From: Hyperoodon ampullatus
Lineage: Eukaryota; Chordata; Mammalia; Artiodactyla; Ziphiidae
Direction of reading: 5' to 3'
NCBI GenBank assembly: GCA_949752795.1
Contig: OX457072.1
Span: 2,170,001 to 2,234,000, forward strand
Length of the DNA stretch: 64,000 nucleotides
Shown here: one piece after another, positions 11,126-18,568 of the stretch
How the letters are laid out: every line of letters begins with the position of its first letter
Numbering within the stretch: position 1 is the stretch's first letter
The notes under the pieces: model-generated
Database searches by the model: none
What the model was told of the DNA's origin: nothing
The model's input: only the letters and a program-made list of their open reading frames with translations
Program-made: the position numbers and the translations under genes

Positions 11126-11430
11126 TCAACCTTACTGTCTTTCACATGAGTCATGAAAATGTTTCTTTACCATTGTCCAAGTTCATCACTTACAAGTTCT
11201 GCTTTCCACAGAAAGGCAGGAAACTGCCAGTATGGAACAAGGATCCCCCTCCTCCAACTTCCAGTAATGTTTTCCTCATCTCCTTCTGGGCCCTCACAGC
11301 AGAGCCTTCAGTGTCTTTGTTAACAGTCTCTTCCTGATGATTCACGAATTCTCTAAAACAATATCCTTTCTCTGCCACGCTTCTCACTGACTGCTGAGTC
11401 CATACTAGCAGCCCCACTAACAACCACATT
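11126..11430 (-). mobile_element. ERVL-MaLR internal region, part 1 (antisense)
   Basis: The phrases 'ttcatcacttacaagttctg', 'ctccaacttccagtaatg' and 'ctcatctccttctgggccct' match the antisense internal region of MaLR elements (THE/MLT internal type) in order. No intact gag-like frame is visible. The element appears to continue at 13356, so the intervening 1.9 kb is later insertion. Confidence 0.6.
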
Positions 11431-11439
11431 TTCTAATAG

Positions 11440-11804
11440 GGAAGAACAAATCTTTTACCTTAACCTTTGTATTCTATTGCTTTTGCTCCAAATTCATCAC
11501 TAATGGGATGTTGCCTATAGCTTAAAGTATACACAGTTGCCCATCTCAGGGAACCCCGCCCCCATGCTTGAATGTTAAGCTAGAATACCTTTGTTCAGCT
11601 CACAGGGAACACCCAGACCCCGCCCACCTGTAAATGGCTGCGGGAAAGAAGACATTAACACATCCCCTCCAGAATCTGGGGAAACCAGGAGATATTTGTA
11701 ACAACCTATAACCTAGATTGCCTTTTTTGTTGTTTCTTGCTTTAACAAATGTGCGACTGAGCCTCTGATAAAATGATAATGTATAGTTCCAGATGAGATA
11801 GTCG
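11440..11804. mobile_element. Probable ERV-derived segment, family unknown
   Basis: Phrases such as 'gttgcccatctcagggaacc' and 'cacccagaccccgcccacct' look like LTR or leader sequence from an ERV1-type element. It lies between a MaLR internal part and LTR copy 2. The boundaries and family are guesses. Confidence 0.35.
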
Positions 11805-11944
11805 ATTTAAAAAAATAACCAGTGTGAGGGTTACGAGTTAAGTTTTATTTCGGGCAAAATGAGGACTGCAGCCCGGGAAACAGCATCCCAGATAGCACTG
11901 AGAAACTGCTCCAAAGAGGCGGGGTGGGGGTGGGGGGAAGGTCA

Positions 11945-11976
<32 letters not shown>

Positions 11977-12324
11977 GATTTTGGTGAAGGCAGAGTACCT
12001 GCAATGTAGCACATATTTTTTTACAAAAGGTTGCTTCTAGTCTCTTGCGGGTTTCTGCTAGTCCCATGGAGCAGACGTCACCATGAAGGAATTTAGTGCT
12101 TTTCTAGGTATGAGGAGATGCAAGAATTGGGCTCATAAAATCAGCTCCTGAAAATACCTGACTATCTGAAGACCTGCTCTGCCGGTTTTTCCCGGAGCAC
12201 AGAGCGCCTCATTCCTGATCTCCACCCTGAGCTCCTTTCAGGGGATGTCGAAGGTCGGCGGCCGCAGGGACACCTGATTTAATCCTCGAAGTCGTAGACG
12301 GCGAGTGCCAATTAGTAGTTGACA
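11805..12324 (-). mobile_element. ERV LTR, copy 2 (antisense)
   Basis: Same family as 600-1054. Shared blocks include 'gagttaagttttattt', 'gcccgggaaacagc', 'gcttttctaggtatgaggag' and 'ctgagctcctttcagggg', ending near 'gtagttgaca'. Its body contains an (AT)n microsatellite and a G-rich run at 11918-11939. Its right half is matched in inverse orientation by 12429-12665. Confidence 0.75.
11949..11976. repeat. (TA)n microsatellite inside LTR copy 2
   Basis: About 14 TA units. They sit at the place where LTR copy 1 reads 'gtgctatacaggatttt', so the tract expanded within the LTR. Confidence 0.95.
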
Positions 12325-12428
12325 AAATCTTTGCCAGACCTGGGGATGAGCATTCCTAGCACCATGGGACGAAATGGTTATGAAATGCCACGAAAACCAT
12401 GGTCAAATTTAGGACCGTGAAGGGGTCC
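12325..12428. other. Spacer between inverted LTR arms
   Basis: About 104 bp separating antisense LTR copy 2 from sense LTR copy 3. No known element is recognised. Confidence 0.5.
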
Positions 12429-12665
12429 TGCTGGCTGAAAATGGACACTTGCCACCTGCATCTCCGCTGTAGCCGCCGACCTTCAGCACCCCCTGAAAGG
12501 AGCTCAGGCTGGAGATCAGGAACGAGGCCCTCTGTGCTCCGGGAAAAACTAGCAGAACACATCTTCAGATAGTGAGATGTTTTCAGGAGAAGATTTTATA
12601 AGCCCAAATTCTTGCATCTTCACATATCTAGAAAAGCAGTAAAATCACTAATGGTGCCGTCTGCT
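12429..12665 (+). mobile_element. ERV LTR, copy 3 (partial, sense)
   Basis: It matches the reverse complement of copies 1 and 2: 'gccgccgaccttcagcaccc', 'tgaaaggagctcagg', 'ctctgtgctccgggaaaaac', 'attcttgcatct'. It stops after 'gccgtctgct', so it is truncated relative to copies 1 and 2. It forms an inverted repeat with 12070-12324. Confidence 0.7.
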
Positions 12666-12876
12666 TTGGCCATTGAGGAGAGAAATGCACTTGGAAGTAA
12701 AAATGGAGTACCTGTGTCAGACTCAGACGCCGCCAGCCATTCTCAAAGCAGTGTCGGCCGGAATGTGGGTATCTCCGTCAAGTTTATGATTAACTTCCTT
12801 ATCTGAACCTTTATTCCTTTTCTTGTTCAAAACTTGTTCTCCTCAAGACTGAGGAGTAGCCAAGAAAAGGGGGAAT
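12666..12876 (+). mobile_element. ERV1 internal remnant ending in a polypurine tract (element A)
   Basis: The last part reads 'tgttctcctcaagactgag', then the polypurine tract 'aagaaaagggggaa' at 12862-12875, directly before the LTR start TGTAAC. The same arrangement recurs at 13660-13778. This is how the 3' end of a provirus looks (env-proximal remnant, polypurine tract, 3' LTR). No coding frame survives. Confidence 0.6.
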
Positions 12877-13355
12877 TGTAACCGAGCAGGACCCCGGGGC
12901 CTTCCCAGGACAGGCCTCCCCCTGCCCTCTGCTGCAGCTCGTCTCTGAAGGACCTAGATGGTGGTATTTGATGCGAATTTCCTGAGTTGTTTTGCAGATG
13001 TGAAAACCCCCCACCAAACGGAAGAGGTTAACTACTTGCCGACCATGAGCACACAGCCCAGGGCCTCCTGGAGCCTAAGGACTGAAAACGTGAACCCCTG
13101 TGACACCGCCCTGCGACCTCACCATCAGCCATCAGAGGACTGTGCACAAGCTGATCACCTACCCTACGACACCCGCTCCCTCAACTGGCTTTTAAAAGTG
13201 CTTTGTCGAAACCCTTCGGGGAGCTCGGGGCTTTTAGAGCATGAGCCACCCATCTCCCCGCATGGCCCTGCAGTAAAACCTTTCTCTGCTCCAAACGCCG
13301 ATGTTTCAGTTTGTTTGGCCTCACTGTGCATCACGCGTACGAACTTGCATTAACA
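12877..13355 (+). mobile_element. ERV1-type 3' LTR (element A)
   Basis: About 479 bp from TGTAACCG to 'gcattaaca'. A TATA-like TTTAAAA lies at 13191-13197 and an AGTAAA poly(A)-signal variant at 13272-13277. It closes with a 'ggcctcactgtgcatcacgc' region typical of gammaretrovirus-like LTR ends. It directly follows a polypurine tract. The 3' boundary is set by the expected CA and could be off by a few bases. Confidence 0.7.
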
Positions 13356-13510
13356 ATTTCAACTAACAGTCTGTTCAAGAAAATCTAAGGTTTTTCTGTT
13401 ATCCTCCTCAGAATTCTTCTAGCCACTATGCTTTATGCAAACCTAAAGCCACTTCCACGCTTTTAGGTATTTTTTACAGCAGCTCTCCAATCTTGGTACC
13501 AAAATCTATA
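13356..13510 (-). mobile_element. ERVL-MaLR internal region, part 2 (antisense, PBS-proximal)
   Basis: 'gccacttccacgcttttagg', then 'acagcagctctccaatc', then 'ttggtacc' matches the start of MaLR internal sequence (reverse complement), where the LTR is followed by a GGTACC-containing leader. It joins the MaLR LTR at about 13511 and appears to continue the element seen at 11126-11430. Confidence 0.6.
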
Positions 13511-13530
13511 ATTAGCTTCCTATTGATGCT

Positions 13531-13557
13531 AAAAAAAAAAAAAAAAAAAAAAAAAAA
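13531..13557. repeat. Poly(A) run of about 27 inside the MaLR LTR
   Basis: A pure A tract replaces the expected 'gtaac' between 'attgatgct' and 'attaccacc' of the LTR. No clear target-site duplication flanks it, so expansion in place or a tail insertion are both possible. Confidence 0.9.
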
Positions 13558-13659
13558 TTACCACCATCTTAGTGGCTTTAAACAGCACATATTTGTTATC
13601 TTACAGGTCAGAAGTCTGAAAAATGGGGTTTATTGAGCTAATGTCCAGGTGTCAGCAGG

Positions 13660-13776
13660 AAAACCAAGCTCCTCTGCCGGGTTTACGACTAACATCTCCG
13701 TCCAAAACGATTATTCCCTTCTCTTGCTCAGCATCTGTTCTCCTCAAGATTGAGGCTTATCAAAGAAAAGAAGGGG
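13660..13776 (+). mobile_element. ERV1 internal remnant ending in a polypurine tract (element B)
   Basis: It contains 'ctgttctcctcaagattgag', homologous to the same position in element A, and runs into the purine tract 'aaagaaaagaagggggg' (13762-13778). A SINE interrupts the tract; its duplicated copy continues at 14084-14100. Confidence 0.6.
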
Positions 13777-14083
13777 GGCTTCCCTGGTGGCGCAGTGGTT
13801 AAGAATCTGCCTGCCAATGCAGGGGACACGGGTTCAAGCCCTGGTCCAGGAAGATCCCACATGCCGTGGAGCAACTAAGCCCATGTGCCACAACTACTGA
13901 GCCCGCAGGCCTAGAGCCTATGCTCCACAACAAGAGAAGCCACCGCAATGAGAAGCCCGCGCACCGCAACGAAGAGTAGCCCCGGCTGGCCGCAACTAGA
14001 GAAAGCCCGCGTGCAGCAACGAAGACCCAACACAGCCGAAAATAAATAAATAAATAAATAAATTTACAGGGCAGGAAAAAAAA
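13777..14083 (+). mobile_element. Long CHR SINE, copy L3, inserted in a polypurine tract
   Basis: It has the head 'ggcttccctggtggcgcag', one 'ccacaactactgagcc' unit, the end 'gacccaacacagccgaaaat' and an (aaat)n tail. About 16 extra bases 'tttacagggcagg' plus a second A run follow. Target duplication 'aaagaaaag(a)agggg' lies at 13762-13776 and 14084-14098. The site is the ERV polypurine tract itself. Confidence 0.92.
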
Positions 14084-14100
14084 AAAGAAAAGAGGGGGAG

Positions 14101-14427
14101 TGAAACCGGGATGGGGGTGTGGGCTGCTGGGCACAGAAGCCGCTTTTTTTGTCCCCCGTTTCTTGCAGGCAAGACTCCAGCCTCCATGACCTTCCCTGAG
14201 TTCCAAAGGGCAGATGCGAACAGTTGCTCATCACCCTGGAAGTATTGTTATAAAACCCATCATCAAATCCTCCTGGTTGGGGACACACAGTTTTCGAGGC
14301 AGGAGCCCACTGTGGCCGCCTTTGCCTGGCAAAGCAATAAAGCCGTCCTTTTCTACTTTACCCAACACTCTGTCTTCAAGATTCGATCCGGCACTGGTGC
14401 ACAGAAGCTGAGCTTTCGGCCTCAACA
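14101..14427 (+). mobile_element. ERV1-type 3' LTR (element B)
   Basis: About 327 bp, starting TGAAACCGGG directly after the polypurine tract and ending near 'tttcggcctcaaca'. TATAAAA is at 14249-14255 and AATAAA at 14336-14341. Unrelated in sequence to LTR A, although the adjacent internal remnant is similar. Confidence 0.7.
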
Positions 14428-14512
14428 GGACTTATTTCTGGAGGCTCTGGGGGAGCATCCCTCCCTTGTCTTTTGTACATTCATGAGGCTGCCTGAATTC
14501 TTTGGTAGTAGA

Positions 14513-15029
14513 GCAGTTCTTGTCTAAAACTTTTCTGTACTGCTAGGCTGTCCCTTTCCTCGTCTTTTGACTAGAGATAGCAGGCTTAGCTTGGGACTTT
14601 TTGTGTCGGCACCCAATCTGGGATAATGAGGCAAAAGGAAACCCAGGGAATCCACTGCTGGGTCATTCCTTAGGTCCCAAGTTTCCCAGTCTGCCTGGCT
14701 TCTCTCTCCAACTTTCAGATTCTTCTCGTGTGCATCTTACATGTAAAGTCCAGGGATTTTTAGTTGTACTTATCAGGAGAAGAAGGGGAAAGAAGCTTCT
14801 CTCATCTTTTGAGAACACTGTGACTTTTCTGAGGCTGCTTCTTCAAAGGATCCCCGAATCTGGCTGCTGTGTCAGGTTCTCAGGATCCCTTTTTTCCCTG
14901 GGTCTCTCCTTATGCTGCCCTCTGAGTCAGCCTCCTGTAACTGGGGCCATACATCCTAGGAGTCCGTGCACCCCAGACAAGCTCTGTCTTTCCTCCTCTC
15001 CCAGCCACTTCGTGCTCTGTGGGCTTCTG
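14513..15029 (-). repeat. Region with a probable antisense old L1 3' fragment
   Basis: Around 14680-14850, 'aaagtccagggatttttagt', then 'tgtacttatcaggagaagaa', recalls the antisense 3' end of old mammalian L1 (L1M). The remainder is unassigned. No exon is apparent. Confidence 0.35.
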
Positions 15030-15213
15030 GGAGCCACAACTACTGAAGCCCACGTGCCTAGAGTCCATGCTCTGCTACAAGAGAAGCCACTGCAATGAGA
15101 AGCCTGCGCACCACAACAAAGAGTAACACCTGCTGGCCACAACTAGAGAAAGCCCGCGTGCAGCAATGAAGACCCAACACAGCCAAAAATAAGTTAGAAA
15201 AAAGAAAAAAAAG
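15030..15213 (+). mobile_element. Long CHR SINE, 5'-truncated copy L4
   Basis: It begins inside the element at 'gagccacaactactgaagcc' and ends 'gacccaacacagccaaaaat' plus an A/G-rich tail. The tRNA-like head with the pol III boxes is missing. Confidence 0.9.
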
Positions 15214-15262
15214 TGAAGAGAGACAGAGACACAGAGAGAGACGGAGGGAGACAGAGAGGCTT
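15214..15262. repeat. (GA)-rich simple sequence
   Basis: A purine run of GAGAGACAGAGACA-like units follows the tail of the truncated SINE. Confidence 0.8.
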
Positions 15263-15319
15263 TTTTTAATTAAAAAGATTAATTTCTTAATTTTAAATTA
15301 AGAGAGACATTAATTTCGA

Positions 15320-15705
15320 GGAATTAGCTCAGGCTGGCATGTGAGCCTGGCAAGTCCAGTGCCCGCAGGACAGGCAGGCAGGCAGGCTGGAAACTCAGGC
15401 AAGAGTGGGTGTTGTAACCCTGACTTCAGCACTCATAGAGCAGGCTGGCCGGCCAAAGACTCGGGTGAGACCCCTGTGTTAGTCTTGACGCGTTACCCCT
15501 CCTTCCCTGGGAAACCTCAGTTACTGCTCCTAGGTCGCCAACTGATTAGATGAGTCCCACCCACTTAGCAAGGGCCACCTCCTTCACTTACAGTCAGCTC
15601 ACTGTAGAAGTTAGTCACCCCTAACCTTCACAGCAGCCTCTAGACTGGTGCTGGACCAAAAACACCTGGGTCCCATGGCTTAGCCAAGCTGACATATAAC
15701 ATTAA
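15320..15705. repeat. Ancient mammalian repeat, family not assigned
   Basis: Ordered phrases such as 'tgatgcgttac'-like spacing, 'ctccttccctgggaaacctc', 'cagcctctagactggtgctg' and 'cttagccaagctgacatata' match a common mammalian interspersed repeat I remember, but I am unsure of its class (L1M 3' UTR or LTR). It abuts the MLT1 at 15706. Confidence 0.4.
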
Positions 15706-15965
15706 TGCCATGGACTGAATGTTTGTGTCCCCCCAGATTCATATGATAAACCCGAATGCCCAGTGTGATCGTACTTGGAGGCGAGGCCTTTGAGAGGTGA
15801 TGAGGTCACGAGACAGGAGCCCTCCTGCATGGGATTAGTGCCCTTCTATGTAAGTGGGGCCCCAGAGAACTCCCTCAGCCCTTCCACCATGTGAGGACAC
15901 AGAGAAGACGGCCATCTGTGAACCAGGAACTGTGACTCATTTGCTGTGAGCGTCCAGACATCAGA
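15706..15965 (+). mobile_element. MLT1 LTR (ERVL-MaLR), 3'-truncated
   Basis: It reads 'atggactgaatgtttgtgtc', then 'gggattagtgcccttctatg', then 'ccttccaccatgtgaggaca', then 'gaaccaggaactgtg'. This is the MLT1 consensus order. The 3' third is absent. Confidence 0.85.
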
Positions 15966-16146
15966 ACAGCACTTAAGCTCACTGTCAGGTCCTACCTATC
16001 CAGATATTCATTTATAATGATCCCTGGAAATGTTTTATTAATTTACATTTTTCAATTGTATCAAAGTCATGGGTGTCATGGTTAATAAAAACCCAATCTT
16101 GCTGTAGAACTTAAAACGAAATCAATTGTTCTTTTGCCCATCCTTC
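15966..16146. other. Single-copy DNA
   Basis: No recognised element between the MLT1 and the next SINE. Confidence 0.4.
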
Positions 16147-16354
16147 TTTTTTTTTTTTTTTTGCGGTACGCGGGCCTCTCACTGTTGTGGCCTCTCCTGT
16201 TGCGGAGCACAGGCTCCGGATGCGCAGGCTCAGTGGCCATGGCTCACGGGCCCAGCCGCTCCGCGGCATGTGGGATCTTCCCGGACTGGGGCACGAACCC
16301 CTGTCCCCTGCATCGGCAGGCGGACTCCCAACCACTGCGCTACCAGGGAAGACC
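16147..16354 (-). mobile_element. Short CHR SINE, copy S3
   Basis: A T tract, 'gcggtacgcgggcctctcac', 'cggcatgtgggatcttcccg' and 'gcgctaccagggaagaccc'. No clear flanking duplication was found. Confidence 0.93.
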
Positions 16355-17250
16355 CTCTAAGAATCTCTTTCTTCCTCAATAGGGTGGGCAAAATACCTGA
16401 TTTGGGTTTTACATTATCCAGAAAGTCTTCTTTTACTAATTATGTGTATCTGCTCTCCTGACTCTTAATAATCACAATTCTTGTAGTCATAGAGCATAAA
16501 ACATGCTGGGCAGTTTACAGTTTACTGTCTCATTTGCTGTCTTTTATTTCTCATCTGAAATGTCCGTTTCTCAGGGTGGTGTTCCCTCTGGTCCCAGCCT
16601 CAGTCACTCTCTACCCCACACCCCTGTTTTATTCTCTTCGTAGCTCTCATCCCTGTGGGAAATAGTGTCATTTATGCATTTATGAGCCTCACCCCTCTAG
16701 AAGGTGAGCTCCCTGAAAACAGCCACTTTACCCCCCTATTGCTGTGTCCCGAAAGCCGGCGCAGTGCGTGGCACAGGCTGGCTTGGTGAAGGTGGCTGGG
16801 TGTTCACCGCCGTCTGCTCTCCTTCCTCCTGGTACAGGACAGGTTACGTGTTCCAGCAGCACGCACACGGAAGCCTGGCTGGATGCCTACCTGTTGATCA
16901 GTGCGCTGCCAGCATGGAAATTCGTGCCCTTCCGGCCAAGGCCTCAGCAGCGGCGTGTGTGCAGACACTCAGCACCCCTTCCCTTTCCAGGAGGACATTG
17001 CTGCAGCCGGGCAGACATCGTGCTGCCCCAGGGGAAGGTGGGGTGGTGCTTGCAGGGCCTGGTCCCATAGAACAGAGCTGCCCTCCCACCCCCTGCAGCT
17101 CAGCTCACTTGGCAACTCTTCTGTGAAGAGAAGCAAATGGTCTTTATTCTTTGAGTCACTGCATTGCTGGGACTCTACACAGCAGCTTTGCCTTTACCCC
17201 AACAAAGTTGGTACTTAATAAACATTTGTTGAATGAATGACTGAACAATC
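16355..17250 (+). other. Mostly single-copy DNA with L2 3'-end pieces
   Basis: About 16695-16780 (+) has 'aaggtgagctccctgaaaac' and 'gtgcgtggcacaggctggct', like the L2 3' end. About 17207-17245 ends 'aataaacatttgttgaatga', like its terminus. The interval between them is G+C-rich, with overlapping short open frames in several phases and no domain. Confidence 0.45.
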
Positions 17251-17254
17251 ATAT

Positions 17255-17345
17255 TTTCGTTTATAACTGGGGAAACAACAAAGTTATGCACATTGCTCAA
17301 GGTCACCCAGTTTTGGATGTAATCCCAGATTTTACTGCAGAGCCC
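17255..17345 (-). mobile_element. MIR SINE fragment (antisense)
   Basis: 'gggaaacaacaaagttatgc', then 'gctcaaggtcacccag', then 'atcccagatttt' follows the antisense MIR core. Confidence 0.6.
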
Positions 17346-17361
17346 AAACCTTATCCTCTCT

Positions 17362-17510
17362 CCCAGCAGTGCCCAAGCTTTAGCTGCATCAAGATGACCT
17401 GGGGGGCTGCTTGGACCGCAGCTTGCTGTCCCCCACCCCCTGCTTCCAGCTTCCAGTGGATACCAGGGCCTGGTCTGAGGGCCACACTCAGAACCACTAA
17501 GCTGGCTTCT
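17362..17510 (+). mobile_element. MER5-like DNA transposon relic
   Basis: 'agctgcatcaagatgacctg', then a 'gctgtcccccaccccctgc' segment, then 'cacactcagaaccact' at the end follow the MER5A order. Confidence 0.6.
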
Positions 17511-17626
17511 GTGCTCTGCTTGGATGGTAAAGCTGGGATGAGCTTATGCCGTGTGCTTTGTGGGTGGGAAGGGGGGCAGTGTCACCTGTAGATGAGTTTG
17601 AGGGATAACGAAATGTGTCCACTAAG

Positions 17627-17800
17627 GCAACAGTTCTCCAACTCTAGTGTGCCTGAGCACCACATGGAGAACCTGTAAAAACTCCAGCTGCTGGCCTCTG
17701 TCCCCAGGGATTCCGATTGAGGAGCTCTGAATGGGCCTCATGGATTTGCCTTTCTAACCAAGCTCACAGGATCATACAGTGAAAGCAATGTTCTAGGGCA
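17627..17800 (+). mobile_element. MER5A-like DNA transposon relic
   Basis: 'caacagttctccaactctag', then 'tgagcaccacatggagaacc', then 'gctgctggcctctgtcccca', then 'atttgcctttctaacc' follow MER5A. Confidence 0.75.
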
Positions 17801-18184
17801 GACCATATGTCCTTGTTTGTGCCAGTGCATCTGTGGCTGCAAGAACTGAGAGCTTTTGTTGTTTTGTTTTACTATTTAACCGTCTACTACTTTTACATAA
17901 TTTCCTCCAAAGGAGCCAGGCCTGTAGCGTCCTCTTCTCTCGAGACATAGGCAACAAGCCTACCCAGGGCTCGGTCTACCTTGTCCATCTCAAATCCACC
18001 TTCCCCTTTGTCCTGGATGGAGTCCACGCATTTCATCTTCCTTCTGTCTGAGGACAAGGACGTGCCCAGCTGGGGCAAGTGGCAAACTATCTGAGATGGC
18101 CTTTGTCCTGTCTTCTTGTGAGGGTCTTAATCCCAGTTCTAAGCAAGCCTCGTGTAAACAAAACACAGAGACCTGGCTCACCAC
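17801..18184. other. Single-copy DNA, no gene seen
   Basis: No recognised element. Short open frames on both strands have no domain. Confidence 0.4.
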
Positions 18185-18480
18185 CCAGTTTTGCTGGGAC
18201 TGACCCGCTGCGGGCGCTGTGCCCTCTGTGCTTCAGCCAGTGGAGATTAAGGCGATAGCGAGAGGCCGTCTGCGCTTTGGGAAAACAGGCCCCTAGAGAG
18301 TTAGATGTGTATCTCGGGAAGAATTTTAATGAACCCAGAGTTTTGCATCTTCCCATACATAGAAAAGCACTAGAATCATTAACTTGAGATACTTGTTCTT
18401 TGTGATTTGCAGTAACCTTTTACTGAGATGTATACTGGGCTACACGTATTCCCCAGCCAAAATGATAAATAATAAACTAG
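18185..18480 (+). mobile_element. ERV LTR, copy 4 (diverged, sense)
   Basis: 'gaagaattttaatgaaccca', then 'ttgcatcttcccatac', then 'atagaaaagcactagaatca' correspond to the same blocks in LTR copies 1-3. It is more diverged. Boundaries are approximate. Confidence 0.55.
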
Positions 18481-18502
18481 CATCCCGCCCTCCGTCCCTT
18501 TC

Positions 18503-18568
18503 TTTTTTAATTAATTAATTAAATTTATTTATTTTTGGCTGCATTGGGTCTTTGTTGCTGCGCGCGGG
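18503..18568 (-). mobile_element. Long CHR SINE 3'-end fragment, copy L5
   Basis: 'aaatttatttatttttggct', then 'gcattgggtctttgttgctg', then 'cgcgcggg' is the antisense 3' end of the long CHR SINE. The remainder is missing. Confidence 0.85.

Larger units (their letters stand above)
13511..14512 (-). mobile_element. MaLR LTR, split by ERV1 element B and a SINE
   Basis: The left part (13511-13659) contains 'ttaccaccatcttagtggct', 'ttgttatcttacaggtcaga' and 'caggtgtcagcagg'. The right part (about 14430-14512) contains 'cttatttctggaggctctgg' and ends 'gaggctgcctgaattctttg'. Together they follow one old MaLR-type LTR in reverse orientation. The gap holds ERV1 element B. Confidence 0.5.

Noticed and set aside
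13799..14206. 135-codon minus-strand frame
   Set aside because: Spans the long CHR SINE and part of LTR B; a read-through of mobile elements.
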